Origin: Paulinella micropora
Taxonomy: Eukaryota > Cercozoa > Imbricatea > Euglyphida
Length of the DNA stretch: 64,000 bases
NCBI GenBank assembly: GCA_009731375.1
Contig: BJOX01000074.1
Coordinates: 1,025,473-1,089,472, forward strand
Direction: 5' to 3'
Positions 38,764-49,127 of the stretch are shown in pieces. The position numbers and the translations under genes were made by a program. The notes under the pieces were generated by a model. The model saw nothing but the letters and a program-made list of their open reading frames with translations, ran no database searches and was not told the DNA's origin. Position 1 is the first letter of the stretch. Each line of letters starts with the position of its first letter.

Positions 38764-41700
38764 ATGTCGCAATATAAATCATTCTTAGGCCTTAATGAGT
38801 TGGCTGTTGATAGTCTAAATATACTTAACTTAGACTTAACCAATACCAACATAGTGTGCTTAAACACAGACAGAGTGCCAGAAGATGCAGACCCCGTAAA
38901 TCTTTATTTCACTGATAACCGCGTTGATACATGTCTCGCTTTAAAATCAACTACAGATATCAAAGAAGGAAAAAATTTATACTATACAGAGCAACGAGTT
39001 AGGGATAATGACGAAGTCAAAGCCTCAACTCAAAAACGCTCTAATACTTCCAATCCGCACCAAACCAGTTTATACAATTTGATAGACACAAACATATTTG
39101 CACAAGCGAGCGGACAATACTTAACTTACAACGATGTAGAAGGTAAATGGAAGAATACCGCCCTCGGTTCAATTGACACACTCTCTGATGTAGTCATTAC
39201 AGCATCAGTGGTGATGAATAGTTATCTAACATATAACTCAATAAACTGGGTAAATAAAACCTTTCCAATAAATGTTGATGAATTCTGCAATATTAGTATG
39301 GGCGGTAATTTGAATATAACAGGAGTTAATTTATTAAATACGAAAGATGTTGATACTTGGATATCTGAGCACGAAGACAATAATGATAAAGTGTCCGCGG
39401 ATGGTTCAATTAAATACACACAGCGATGTGTTAATTACATGCACACCCGCCGATAACCAACTGCTCATTTATAGCACGGGGCAATGGAGAAACACAAACT
39501 CACCTTTTTTAGATTGGATGGTCTCGCTATGATGTTTGGAGAGTTAAATATGGGAGGTTTTAATGTAGCAAATGTCGGTAATGTTGATGGTGTTGATGTT
39601 TCGGCTCTTGACACCGCAGTCGTTAAACTAACGGGAGACCAGACTATAACAGGAAACAAAATATTTACTACTTATTTGGGTGTAAAAGATTCAAATCCAT
39701 TAAACACTGGTAAGTTATTCTTCAATTACAACAATAATATGGGTTCTATTTATTCGTCGGAGGTAGGTGGAGCAACGGGATATCCACTAAGCATTGTTGG
39801 TTCTTCCATACTTCTTGCTTCTACAACGGGGAGTGGAATAACGCTGACTGGCAATGTTTTAAATTTTAGTGGCACAACAGCAATTAGCGGACTTCCAGCC
39901 CCATTCTACGATGGTGATGCTTCAACAAAAGCATATACCGATACAAAATTAGCAAAAGACTGCACAACGGCTATGACGGGCAGTTTAAATATGGGTGGTT
40001 TTGCTATTACAAATGTTGGTAATGTTGATAGTGTTGATGTTTCTGTTCTTGATACTTCGGTGGTTAAACTAACAGGAGACCAAACCATAGCGGGTATTAA
40101 GACATTTAGCAGTATAATAAATGCGAGTGCGGGTATTGATATGAAAAGCCAAAGCATAACAAATGTTAATCTTGTTGATGGCGTGGATGTTTCTACTCTT
40201 GACACTTCTGTCGTTAAACTAACAGGAGACCAAACCATAGCGGTGAATAAAAAATTTACATCAACTTTGGAAGTAAGTGGTTCGTCCAATCCTACTATTT
40301 TTGACTGCATCTGCATAGCCTTTGATACAAAAATAGGAATGATTGCCTCACAAAAAACAGCAACAGCGACTTGGTATCCGATACAAATAACTGGTTCGTA
40401 TGTTGAGTTATATTCGGGGAATACTTTAATTATATCCGCAACTGGCACTACACTATCTTTGAATAACAACAAAATAACAAACTTAGCCACACCATCAGCA
40501 ACAACGGACGGAGCAAACAAAAGTTATGTGGATACATTAGACTGGCAAAATGTGAAACTAACAGGAAACCAAACCATAGCAGGAATTAAGACATATAGCA
40601 GTGGTGTTGAAATTACTGGAAATTCAATCAATTCAACAACAAAGGGCACATTTATCGTTTTCAATTCTACCAGTAATATCGGCTCTATTGCTAGTTTGGA
40701 TATGAAAACTGCAACATATTACAACTTTGAAATTTCTGCGAAAAAAAAAAGTTTTATTATTGACGGGACGATTATCGGTTGGGTAAATGCTTCGGGGCTA
40801 GATTGTAATAGTAGCAAAATAGCCAACCTTGGAACTCCGACATTAGCGACGGACGGAGCGACAAAAGGGTATGCGGACACATTGGACGGGCAAAATGTAA
40901 AACTATCAACAGACCAAACCATAACAGGAAGTAAAACATTTAATGGGGCGAGCACTACGATAGAATATCTAACTTTAACGAACAATGCTGATTTTAATAA
41001 TCAAACTATCACTAATGGAAGAAATATAACATATAATGGGGCGAGGATATTAAACCAAAATGGAGGAGATATATTCTTTTCACAGACATCAGGAGATTAT
41101 CAGTATTTCTTATTTACTCTAAATACTGCTACAAGCGGAACCGCAAACCAAAGAGGTTATGTATTTACGAATGTAGCATCTGATGTAAAAGGGGCGGGAC
41201 TTTATATTTCAAAACTTTTGGATAATAAAAGTGCTTCGTCTGACATTGTCCGTTTTAACAATGCTGGCGGTATGCGGTTTTATGGTGCCTTAGATATGAA
41301 CTCAAACAATATAACAAATGGCGGAACAATAACGGAAACTACAATTACTTCAACCGCGGGTATATCGACAACAACATTAACGGCGAGTGGATTAATAACG
41401 GCAAATGCGGGGATTACATATACTGGCACACTAACATCAGCAACGAATGCAAGTGGAGCGAAAATAGGAGTTCAGGGAATAACAGACGGAACAAATGCAA
41501 AAGGAATATTTCTATGGGATACGACTAATACGAGTTGGGGGATTTATGCAGCATCTGGCGGAGGTGGAAACACTAGAAGTTTGGCAAATTGTTTGGCGGT
41601 TTCTGGAAATGATTTTAGTTCGTATAGTTTTCGGTTTAGGGTTGCTAATGATTCTACGATGGGATTTGTATGGGAGAATTCGGGGGAACAACTATTAATG

Positions 41701-42531
41701 TCATTGAATGGATTAAACGGGACTTTATGGACAAAAGGATTGATTACGGCAAATGCGGGAATTACATATTCTGGGGTGCTATCATCAGCATTAGCATCAA
41801 CTAATGGAGCAAAAATAGCAATTCAAGGACAAACAGACGGGACGAATGCGAGAGGAATATTTGTATGGGATGCTACTGATTCAAACTGGGGGATTTATAT
41901 GTCTCAGTCTGGGAATAATAAATCATTAAGTGGAGGAACAGCACCAGCAGGAGGAGGCGGAGGATTAACTTCTTATGCTATTAGATTTAGAGTGAATGGT
42001 TCTTCAACGAGTGGGTTCATATGGGAGAATAATTCAAATACTGCTTTCATGTCATTAAGAGCAAGCGATGGGCAGTTATGGGTATTGTCTAATCCAATTC
42101 AATATTCAAACAGGAGAAAAAAAGAAGATATAAAGGAATGCTTAGGCTTAGATTTTATTAATAAGTTAAATCCATTTTGCTATCGTATGATTGATGACAA
42201 CAAGAAATGTAGGACTGGCTTAATAGCACAGGAATTAGAAGAAATACTAACAGAAATGGATATACTAGATTTTGGCGGTTTTATAAAAGAAACAATTATG
42301 GTTCCCTGTCCAAAGCAAAGAAAAGAATACGAATTGAAAGGTGTGAGTGTTAATCCAGAAGATGTTAAATGTATTGATAGTGGTGATGTCGGTTATGGTA
42401 TAGGTTATTCAGAGTTTATCGCACCATTAATTAAGGCCGTTCAACAATTATCAGAAAAGATAGTTAATTTAGAAAAAGAAAATAATGATCTCATGAATAT
42501 ACTACAAGAAATTAGAAAAAATATCAAATAA
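38764..42531 (+). CDS. Long fibre protein with C-terminal S74 peptidase/chaperone domain (two frameshifts)
   Basis: Probable trimeric receptor-binding fibre. From ATG (MSQYKSFLGLNEL) the frame shifts near 39,415 (CACA run) and back near 39,500-39,507 (T6 run), then is open to TAA at 42,529. If bridged it encodes about 1,255 residues. The body has imperfect repeats of the type SLNMGGFAITNVGNVD...VVKLTGDQTIAGIKTF at 39.54, 39.98, 40.14, 40.5 and 40.9 kb, as in phage tail fibres. Two longer repeats (GITYTGTLTSA... and GIFLWDTTNTSWGIY) occur at 41.4 and 41.75 kb. The last 130 residues match the S74 intramolecular chaperone of endosialidase-type fibres: SNRRKKEDIKE...INKLNPFCYRM...TGLIAQELEEIL, ending in a coiled coil. 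In that family the domain promotes trimerisation and cleaves itself off at the Ser. Confidence 0.85.
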
Positions 42532-42562
42532 TACGACTAGACTTCACAGACCACCACCTATT

Positions 42563-42886
42563 ATGGATATGGATGGAGAACTAACTCCAGAATTAAAGTC
42601 CCGTGTTCTTGAAGTAAAACTAAAGACTGAGGAGAAAAAAATAGAGCACGAATTGGAAGATAACTGGAATTGTTGTTGTATAAAAAACAGACCGACAGAG
42701 AGCCGACTTATTAAATACTTATTTCAAATGGGTGTCATCGTGGCCATTATAGCCCTTTGTATCGTGATGCTATCTGAAAAGAACTTGCCGTGCGAGGTTG
42801 CTAATACTTATGTCTGAATCCTAACATTGCTTATCTGCAAAAGCCTTCCTTCGCCTTCTAGTTCAAAGAAATGAGCATTCATATAG
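42563..42886 (+). CDS. Small membrane protein of the type conserved in Polinton-like and large DNA viruses
   Basis: ATG at 42,563. An acidic N terminus, a Cys cluster (WNCCCIKNRP) and a membrane segment (FQMGVIVAIIALCIVML) precede a TGA at 42,815-42,817. Reading through gives a second hydrophobic segment and a C-terminal LPSP motif (ILTLLICKSLPSPSS), then another TGA at 42,872 and TAG at 42,884. Proteins with two membrane segments and a terminal (W)LPSP motif are, from memory, common in related viruses, so the region after the first TGA appears to belong to the gene. Probably a virion membrane or vertex protein. Confidence 0.65.
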
Positions 42887-43123
42887 TTGAGTTTTATACC
42901 AAGAAGCATCACTACCTGAGCACATTAACGGCAGGGCTTCATCAAAACTAACACACCAATCACTAAAAGGTTTATACACACATTTAAATTTGGTTTCTAT
43001 TCCTTTTTGAATACACCACACACAACTCTCATTTTTTTTCTCGCTTACCAGTGAGTAAAAGTCGCAGGCAGTCCGCGAAAATATTTTTGTTATTAAAAAG
43101 TTTATGAGTAGTAATATAATCAT
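42821..43123 (-). CDS. Small Cys-rich, possibly secreted protein
   Basis: From ATG at 43,123: a hydrophobic N terminus (MIILLLINFLITKIF) resembling a signal peptide or anchor, followed by about 70 residues with seven Cys (CVWCIQKG...CVYKPFSDWC). The frame closes at TGA 42,865-42,863; if that is read through it continues to TAG at 42,821 and overlaps the preceding gene tail-to-tail. Family unknown. Confidence 0.55.
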
Positions 43124-43208
43124 GGCTACTGACTATAAATACTAAAAGATTATTTTTCTAAGCAATGATTTTGCTGGAGGAAGCAAAACATTTAATAAAA
43201 ATATTCAA

Positions 43209-43484
43209 ATGTCATTCACACCAACCAAAATGAATGTTAAGTTTATTCACTACTATAACGACCAGACGGAAACCAAAACCAGAATTCTTTACATGGATAG
43301 AATTGGAATTATTGGCACATTCTCCGACAGCACTACAGCAAACATTTCAAATCTCTGTTATAATTTGGGTGTTGTCGGATGGACTGACTGACAATATACA
43401 TTTAAAGTCCTTGAAACTGACAGCGGAAATATTGATACAGGAAATTTAGCGGGAAGAATTGTGTGCCTAGAGTTCGTAGGGTAG
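43209..43484 (+). CDS. Small unknown protein with in-frame TGA
   Basis: ATG at 43,209 (MSFTPTKMNVKFIHYYNDQT). After 60 codons a TGA (43,389-43,391) sits in the sequence GWTD-TGA-QYTFKVLETD. The frame then stays open and protein-like to TAG at 43,482 (91 residues in all). The continuity of composition argues that the codon is read or was formerly Trp. No family is recognised. It precedes the ATPase gene. Confidence 0.6.
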
Positions 43485-43591
43485 GTGAAACCTACCCACA
43501 ATGTTGTGAATTTTATTCACAACGAATTCGTTGCGTAGCAACAATGTATGAATTTAGAAATTCATGACTATTTTTGGCTTAATAATATAAG
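43484..43591. promoter_or_regulatory. Cluster of three short hairpins before the ATPase gene
   Basis: Consecutive inverted repeats: TTGTGAAT/ATTCACAA (about 43,504-43,522), GTTGC/GCAAC (about 43,529-43,541) and ATGAATTT/AAATTCAT (about 43,547-43,565). They may mark the transcript end of the preceding gene or a regulatory region. AATAATATAAG lies just upstream of the ATPase ATG. Confidence 0.55.
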
Positions 43592-44409
43592 ATGCTTAAG
43601 ATTAACAACGTCAAGGTGAAACCTGTGAAGCAGGATGGAAACGGAGACAAAAAGGCCAAGGGTTATAAATTATTTAATGAGCCTTATGCCAATATATTTC
43701 TACTTGCTAGAAAAAAGAGCGGTAAGACGACAGCACTCTTTGAAATACTGAAAAGGACGACGGACAGAAAAACCCGTATTGTTATTATTACTTCAACAAT
43801 CCACAAGGACTACATTTATAAAGCAATGGTTAAGCACTTTAAGAACAGAGGCAACCCGATGGCAATATATACCTTTCTCAAATCAGACGGGGTGAATGTG
43901 ATAGACTACGAACTTGACAAACTGAACAGACATGACGAGCAACACGAAGGAGAAGTAAAACAGGACAAAGAGGAAATAGAGAAACCGCAATTTTTATATT
44001 TTGGAAAAGAAAAGAAACAGAGCGCCGCGAAGGCACCAAAAGAACGACCCAGCAAGTATATTTCTCCAGATGTTGTTTTTGTTTTGGATGATTTAGGAAG
44101 CGGATTAAGAGATAAGTCCGTAAGCGATTTGTTAAAAAGAATAGGCACTATAAATCAAAGTTGATTATGTCAAGCCAGTATTTGAACGACCTACGGCCAG
44201 AAGCAATTAAGCAGTTAGATTATTTATTAATCTTTCCAAGCCAGTCTCAGGATAAAATGGAACTCGTGTATAAACATTTAGACTTATCTTTTGATTTTGA
44301 TTACTTTCTTCAAAAGTATCACGAAGCAACAAAGGAACGATTTAATTTTCTTTATGTTTCAAGTGTTGATGATGAGTTAAGAAAAAATTTTACTTACAGA
44401 TTAAAATAA
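43592..44409 (+). CDS. Genome-packaging ATPase (FtsK/HerA superfamily), one frameshift
   Basis: Pumps viral DNA into capsids. ATG at 43,592. Walker A is LLARKKSGKTTALFE (residues about 36-50). Walker B is VVFVLDDLGSG (about 164-174). The frame breaks at an A5 run near 44,126-44,130; the next frame continues with MSSQYLNDLRPEAIKQLDY, the conserved segment carrying the sensor-like Gln, to TAA at 44,407. One additional A would give a single protein of about 272 residues, the usual size for Polinton-like packaging ATPases. No Trp codon is present. Confidence 0.9.
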
Positions 44410-44410
44410 T

Positions 44411-44529
44411 GATATTTATGAGCATCGCTTTCATTCGCTTCGCTCATTTTCGCTTGCTCATAAACATCGAAAAACGATGTTTAAAAACCGCACGAAAGTC
44501 GAAGACGAAAGTGCGGAATTTTAAATATC
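44411..44529. repeat. Intergenic cruciform repeat, copy 2 (most complete)
   Basis: Outer arms GATATTTA/TAAATATC, first inner arm ATGAGC/GCTCAT, central arm AAACATCG/CGATGTTT and second inner arm CCGCAC/GTGCGG. All four pairings are possible at once, forming a four-way junction. Lies between the ATPase and the basic protein genes. Confidence 0.8.
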
Positions 44530-44555
44530 AATAATTATTTTTTTCTGTATAATAT

Positions 44556-44867
44556 ATGTCAGTATCACCAGTGATAATTTCACAGCCATCAGGATATAAC
44601 ATCGGATACAATCAATCAATGCCACAGAAGGGAGGAAAAAAGAAAACTAAGAAGAAGGGATGTGGTCAAAAGGGAGGAAAGATTAACTGTGCTAAGGTCG
44701 GAAAAACCGCAATGGCTGTTAATAAATTCCTTCGCGATAATAAGGTAATCTCTAGGACTGCTGGGGCATTGAGTAGTGTTGGGGTGCCTTACGCGGGTAG
44801 TGTTAGTGCTACTGCTGCAAAACTTGGTTATGGTAAGCAACGAGGAGGGGCTGTAAAGTTTCGCTGA
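44556..44867 (+). CDS. Small basic Gly/Lys-rich core-like virion protein
   Basis: 103 residues from ATG at 44,556 to TGA at 44,865. A Lys/Gly-rich N terminus (KGGKKKTKKKGCGQKGGK) is followed by a conserved-looking helix (NKFLRDNKVISRTAGALSS) and ends GYGKQRGGAVKFR. Small basic proteins of this form recur in Polinton-like viruses and resemble adenovirus core/mu-type peptides in composition. The C terminus at GGAVKFR looks natural, so this TGA seems to be a genuine stop. Reading through would translate half of the adjoining cruciform repeat. Confidence 0.7.
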   Translation: MSVSPVIISQPSGYNIGYNQSMPQKGGKKKTKKKGCGQKGGKINCAKVGKTAMAVNKFLRDNKVISRTAGALSSVGVPYAGSVSATAAKLGYGKQRGGAVKFR

Positions 44868-44868
44868 A

Positions 44869-45000
44869 GATATTTGACAATTTCACTCTCATTCGCTTTG
44901 CTCATTCTCGTTTATTGTCAAACATCAAATGGTAGTTAATGAAAAAAGATGTTTGTAAAACACACGGGAGCGTTAGCGGGAGTGTGGATTTACAAATATC
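44869..45000. repeat. Intergenic cruciform repeat, copy 3
   Basis: Outer arms GATATTTG/CAAATATC, first inner arm ACAAT/ATTGT, central arm CAAACATC/GATGTTTG and second inner arm with CACAC/GTGTG. The base pairs differ from copies 2 and 4 in both halves of the arms, i.e. compensatory change. Confidence 0.8.
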
Positions 45001-45113
45001 ACAACCATCGAAAACAGATTTATTTTTTTCATAATAAAAAAAAACGATATTTTAGAATAAGAGAGATATCTGACGATCAGTCAGATTGAGCGCAATTCTA
45101 AACTATCTATAAA

Positions 45114-45863
45114 ATGGTCGTAAAAAAAGCAAGGAAACCCAAAGTCCGTCCACCGCGGGTTTATAGAAATAAGAGCGGAAGGCCTTATATTATCCAGAAG
45201 GGTAAAAAATATTATCTTAATTTTGGTAAGAAAACAAATGATTTAAGCACATTACAAATTGTTAAACTTTTTATGAAATATATTAGCAAACCAAAGTCGC
45301 AAAGGGCTAGTCGCAAGCCAAGGGAAAAAATAATCAAATCTGATTTCAATCGTCTTGAACACGAGAACCGAAACCAGATACAAAGCAACTTACAAAAGAA
45401 ATATGAGTTAATACATGACGAGGAAGAAAAGGAAAAGAAGAAAAGGGAGGATTTAGAAGAAGAAAAGAAGATGCTAGAAAGAAAAATCCAAGCAGATGCT
45501 AAGGAACTAAAAGAAACAATTGATAGGGAACATAAAAAACAACTTGCGGAGATTAAGGAAAGACAGGAAGAAAAATCTAGGGAACAGAAAAAGGAACAAC
45601 GACTTATTCAGGAACTACAGGCAGAACAACGACATAGACAGGGATTATTGACTGCTCCAGTTGCACAGCCTATTATAGCGAACCCGAATCCCCCTTCAAC
45701 TACAAATAAACAAAAAAAAATCGCAACTGCATCTTCCCCAAAAATAACTGATATAACTGACAAAGTAAATAAACAAGAAAAAGATTTGGAAGAAGAAAAG
45801 AGAAGAAGAATTATTGATGAAATGTTCTCCGAGAAAATGAGAAAAAAACATGTCAAAAAATGA
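45114..45863 (+). CDS. Basic N terminus plus long coiled-coil protein, unknown
   Basis: 249 residues from ATG at 45,114. The first 80 are basic with a compact motif (KSGRPYIIQKGKKYYLNFG). Residues about 95-185 are a Lys/Glu heptad-like coiled coil (EEEKEKKKREDLEEEKKMLE), followed by a Pro-rich linker and a second short coil. It ends at TGA, whose bases overlap the ATG of the next gene (ATGA), a common viral arrangement; a TAA follows four codons later. Probably a minor structural or scaffold protein. Family not recognised. Confidence 0.65.
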   Translation: MVVKKARKPKVRPPRVYRNKSGRPYIIQKGKKYYLNFGKKTNDLSTLQIVKLFMKYISKPKSQRASRKPREKIIKSDFNRLEHENRNQIQSNLQKKYELIHDEEEKEKKKREDLEEEKKMLERKIQADAKELKETIDREHKKQLAEIKERQEEKSREQKKEQRLIQELQAEQRHRQGLLTAPVAQPIIANPNPPSTTNKQKKIATASSPKITDITDKVNKQEKDLEEEKRRRIIDEMFSEKMRKKHVKK

Positions 45864-46774
45864 AAAATAATACAATAATAAATCACCTTAAAAAAGCATG
45901 CATTAATATCCCTATAATAAAAAACAAAGGTTCAAACGACTACGCCACTAGTTTAAAAAAATGGTTATACACACAAAAAATCACTGAAAACATATCATCG
46001 GCAGAAGATGGATTGGATAAACTAGAACAATTTACAACAAAAATGATTGCTAAAAATGAAAGCGAAGAAAAAAAAACTCCTGTAAATAGCACTCTATCGC
46101 CAATAGACCCACCCCGTTTTGAAAATTCTCCAGATGCTAAACAACTTATATTTGAAATGACAAATCCACAACCAGCGGAAACACAACCGACAGATGTAGC
46201 ACCACCCACAAGCACAAGTTCTGCGGAGCCACAGCAACCACAGCAAGAGGAGACAACCATACCCCCGAGCGTCGAGGAGACACCAGAGCAACAGGGAGAG
46301 GGACGGGGACTAATGACTAATGAAATAGACGACATAATGAAAAAATATGGATGGTATCTCGGAGCAATAGCAAGCGATGAAATTTACAAGTTGAAGCCAG
46401 AAAAAAAAATGCGATACGGATTTATTATGAATTTAGATAATCACAAACAAGCGGAGTCTCATTAGATTGCTATATGGGTAAGTCTGGATAAAGACAATAG
46501 TGTTGAAGTGTATGACCCATTAGCGCTTTACCAACCAACTGAAGACTTTCAACAACAAATGAAACAACTAATAGATAAAAGCCACCCCGATAGTTATTTA
46601 TTAATGAAGGTTAATCAAGTAAAACAACAATCCAACACCTCAGACACGTGCGGTTGGCATAGTATGAGATTTTTAATGGAGCGAGCGAAAGGCAACCGAT
46701 TTAAGTTTGCTAGCAGCTATACAGACTTAAAAGAAGAAGAAGCAGAAAAATTAAAAGCACAGAATGGTTATTGA
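45860..46774 (+). CDS. Adenain-like cysteine maturation protease with in-frame TAG
   Basis: Processes capsid proteins during virion maturation (C5/Ulp1-like family). ATG at 45,860 overlaps the previous stop. The first roughly 145 residues are an unusual Pro/Gln/Thr-rich extension. The protease domain follows: catalytic His in NHKQAESH, then TAG at 46,463-46,465 exactly where the family has His-Trp, then IAIWVSLDKDNSVEVYDP (acidic residue), a Gln in QQSNTS and the nucleophile in DTCGWHSMRF. The frame is open to TGA at 46,772 (NGY), a natural-looking end, about 304 residues. With a real stop at the TAG only the extension plus part of the domain would be made. A near-complete second copy at 47,445-48,039 is an assembly artefact. 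Confidence 0.85.
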
Positions 46775-46797
46775 CATTTTGACACCTATTTGTAAAT

Positions 46798-46941
46798 GAT
46801 ATTTATCAACTTCACTCTCATTCGCTTTGCTCATTCTCGTTTGTTGATAAACATCGAAAACCGATTTATTTTTTCAATAAAGAAAAAAACGATTTTTAGA
46901 ATCAGCGCGAGTGCGGAGCACGAAGCGCAATTCTAAATATC
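46798..46941. repeat. Intergenic cruciform repeat, copy 4
   Basis: Outer arms GATATTTA/TAAATATC and first inner arm TCAAC/GTTGA. The central arm is weaker (AAACATCG versus CGATTTTT). The second inner arm contains GCGC, GTGC/GCAC and GCGC. It ends one base before the ATG of the penton gene. Repeated identically at 48,063-48,206 through the assembly duplication. Confidence 0.8.
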
Positions 46942-46942
46942 A

Positions 46943-47434
46943 ATGGAGTATAAGGGGGGCCGCGCGAGTGGTATCTATTACATAAATAGCAAAAACAGAA
47001 TAACTGGCACAGATAGCGACTTCACTCACGAAGTCAATTTGAAGGGGCTAGACAATCCCACACATTGTAAAATACTTCATATTTATGTGCCGAAGTCGTA
47101 TTATTCTGTGGCTTCACCATATAATACTTTTACTCTTAGCGAAGACGAGTATGAGGCTTTAAGTACGATACCTGAAGGAAACTACACAATGAACAATTTA
47201 AAAAATAAGTTGTCGGAGGTACTGACGGCAGAAAGTCCAAATGACTATACATATGTCGTCTCAAGCAACAATACCAACATAGAACCAGAGGATGGAAAAT
47301 TAACATTCAGTGTTTCAAATAACGGAGGTATTCAACCGCGGTTTATATTTGATGATGATACCCGTATTCACGAGGTTATGGGTTTTGATAGAAATTCTAC
47401 ATATTTCTTCGCTAATAATTTTGTTAAATCGCCG
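46943..47434 (+). pseudogene. Truncated duplicate of the penton gene (assembly artefact)
   Basis: Identical to the first 492 nt of the penton gene at 48,208-49,020, then cut by a 10-N gap. Together with 47,445-48,699 it forms an exact 1,255-bp direct repeat at an offset of 1,265 bp, which is best explained by two overlapping contigs placed end to end. Confidence 0.9.
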
Positions 47435-47444
47435 NNNNNNNNNN
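47435..47444. other. Assembly gap (10 N) between overlapping contigs
   Basis: The sequence on the left (46,180-47,434) is repeated without change on the right (47,445-48,699). The gap size is nominal. Confidence 0.95.
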
Positions 47445-48039
47445 AACACAACCGACAGATGTAGCACCACCCACAAGCACAAGTTCTGCGGAGCCACAGC
47501 AACCACAGCAAGAGGAGACAACCATACCCCCGAGCGTCGAGGAGACACCAGAGCAACAGGGAGAGGGACGGGGACTAATGACTAATGAAATAGACGACAT
47601 AATGAAAAAATATGGATGGTATCTCGGAGCAATAGCAAGCGATGAAATTTACAAGTTGAAGCCAGAAAAAAAAATGCGATACGGATTTATTATGAATTTA
47701 GATAATCACAAACAAGCGGAGTCTCATTAGATTGCTATATGGGTAAGTCTGGATAAAGACAATAGTGTTGAAGTGTATGACCCATTAGCGCTTTACCAAC
47801 CAACTGAAGACTTTCAACAACAAATGAAACAACTAATAGATAAAAGCCACCCCGATAGTTATTTATTAATGAAGGTTAATCAAGTAAAACAACAATCCAA
47901 CACCTCAGACACGTGCGGTTGGCATAGTATGAGATTTTTAATGGAGCGAGCGAAAGGCAACCGATTTAAGTTTGCTAGCAGCTATACAGACTTAAAAGAA
48001 GAAGAAGCAGAAAAATTAAAAGCACAGAATGGTTATTGA
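47445..48039 (+). pseudogene. Partial duplicate of the protease gene (assembly artefact)
   Basis: Starts inside the Pro/Gln-rich extension and is identical to 46,180-46,774, including the TAG (47,728-47,730) and the terminal TGA. It lacks the N terminus. Confidence 0.9.
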
Positions 48040-48062
48040 CATTTTGACACCTATTTGTAAAT

Positions 48063-48206
48063 GATATTTATCAACTTCACTCTCATTCGCTTTGCTCATT
48101 CTCGTTTGTTGATAAACATCGAAAACCGATTTATTTTTTCAATAAAGAAAAAAACGATTTTTAGAATCAGCGCGAGTGCGGAGCACGAAGCGCAATTCTA
48201 AATATC
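48063..48206. repeat. Duplicate of cruciform repeat copy 4 (assembly artefact)
   Basis: Identical to 46,798-46,941. It is not an independent copy. Confidence 0.9.
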
Positions 48207-48207
48207 A

Positions 48208-49020
48208 ATGGAGTATAAGGGGGGCCGCGCGAGTGGTATCTATTACATAAATAGCAAAAACAGAATAACTGGCACAGATAGCGACTTCACTCACGAAGTC
48301 AATTTGAAGGGGCTAGACAATCCCACACATTGTAAAATACTTCATATTTATGTGCCGAAGTCGTATTATTCTGTGGCTTCACCATATAATACTTTTACTC
48401 TTAGCGAAGACGAGTATGAGGCTTTAAGTACGATACCTGAAGGAAACTACACAATGAACAATTTAAAAAATAAGTTGTCGGAGGTACTGACGGCAGAAAG
48501 TCCAAATGACTATACATATGTCGTCTCAAGCAACAATACCAACATAGAACCAGAGGATGGAAAATTAACATTCAGTGTTTCAAATAACGGAGGTATTCAA
48601 CCGCGGTTTATATTTGATGATGATACCCGTATTCACGAGGTTATGGGTTTTGATAGAAATTCTACATATTTCTTCGCTAATAATTTTGTTAAATCGCCGA
48701 ACGTAATTATTCTAACTGACGAAAAGATTTTATACATTCAATCGGACTTAGTGGGCGAAGGAGATAATCATATGCTACAAGAAATATACACAGCGAATCA
48801 AATTCCATTTGGTGTCATTATATACGACGGAAGTGGGTCTGAGTATGGTAAGAAATTATCAACTAGTTCAAATAATTTATATAGGTTTTATCTTACAGAC
48901 AAAAACGATCAGGCTATAAATCTTAATGGGTTAGGTATTGTAATGACTTTGTTGATTTACAGGGAAACGAATTATTTTAATTTATTTACATCATTTTTTA
49001 ATTTGTTAAAATCTAGGTAA
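48208..49020 (+). CDS. Penton / minor capsid protein
   Basis: 270 residues, ATG at 48,208 to TAA at 49,018. The start MEYKGGRASGIYYINSKNR, the loop THEVNLKGLDNPTHCKILH, the motif STIPEGNYTMNNLKNKLSE and the C-terminal NLNGLGIVMTLLIYRE fit the jelly-roll minor capsid (penton) family of Polinton-like viruses and virophages, whose pentamers occupy the capsid vertices. It lies between protease and major capsid genes, the usual order. The gene is intact, with no Trp codon and no interruption. Confidence 0.85.
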   Translation: MEYKGGRASGIYYINSKNRITGTDSDFTHEVNLKGLDNPTHCKILHIYVPKSYYSVASPYNTFTLSEDEYEALSTIPEGNYTMNNLKNKLSEVLTAESPNDYTYVVSSNNTNIEPEDGKLTFSVSNNGGIQPRFIFDDDTRIHEVMGFDRNSTYFFANNFVKSPNVIILTDEKILYIQSDLVGEGDNHMLQEIYTANQIPFGVIIYDGSGSEYGKKLSTSSNNLYRFYLTDKNDQAINLNGLGIVMTLLIYRETNYFNLFTSFFNLLKSR

Positions 49021-49127
49021 TTAATTTTAATTTTAGAATTATTTTATTTTTTCTATAAATATATTCTTGTGAATTAGTTAATAATCTCAAAACTTGTTTA
49101 GAGATACACAACTTCAAAAAAAACAAA
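49021..49127. promoter_or_regulatory. AT-rich leader of the major capsid gene
   Basis: 107 bp, strongly AT-rich, with an A-rich run immediately before the ATG. A late promoter is expected here, but no defined motif can be proven. Confidence 0.35.

Noticed and set aside
39222-41000. Minus-strand frames opposite the fibre gene
   Set aside because: They are antisense shadows of the fibre repeats, with no independent composition or start context.
45860-49020. Tandem duplication of protease and penton genes
   Set aside because: The two copies are exactly identical and abut a 10-N gap, which is the signature of overlapping contigs.
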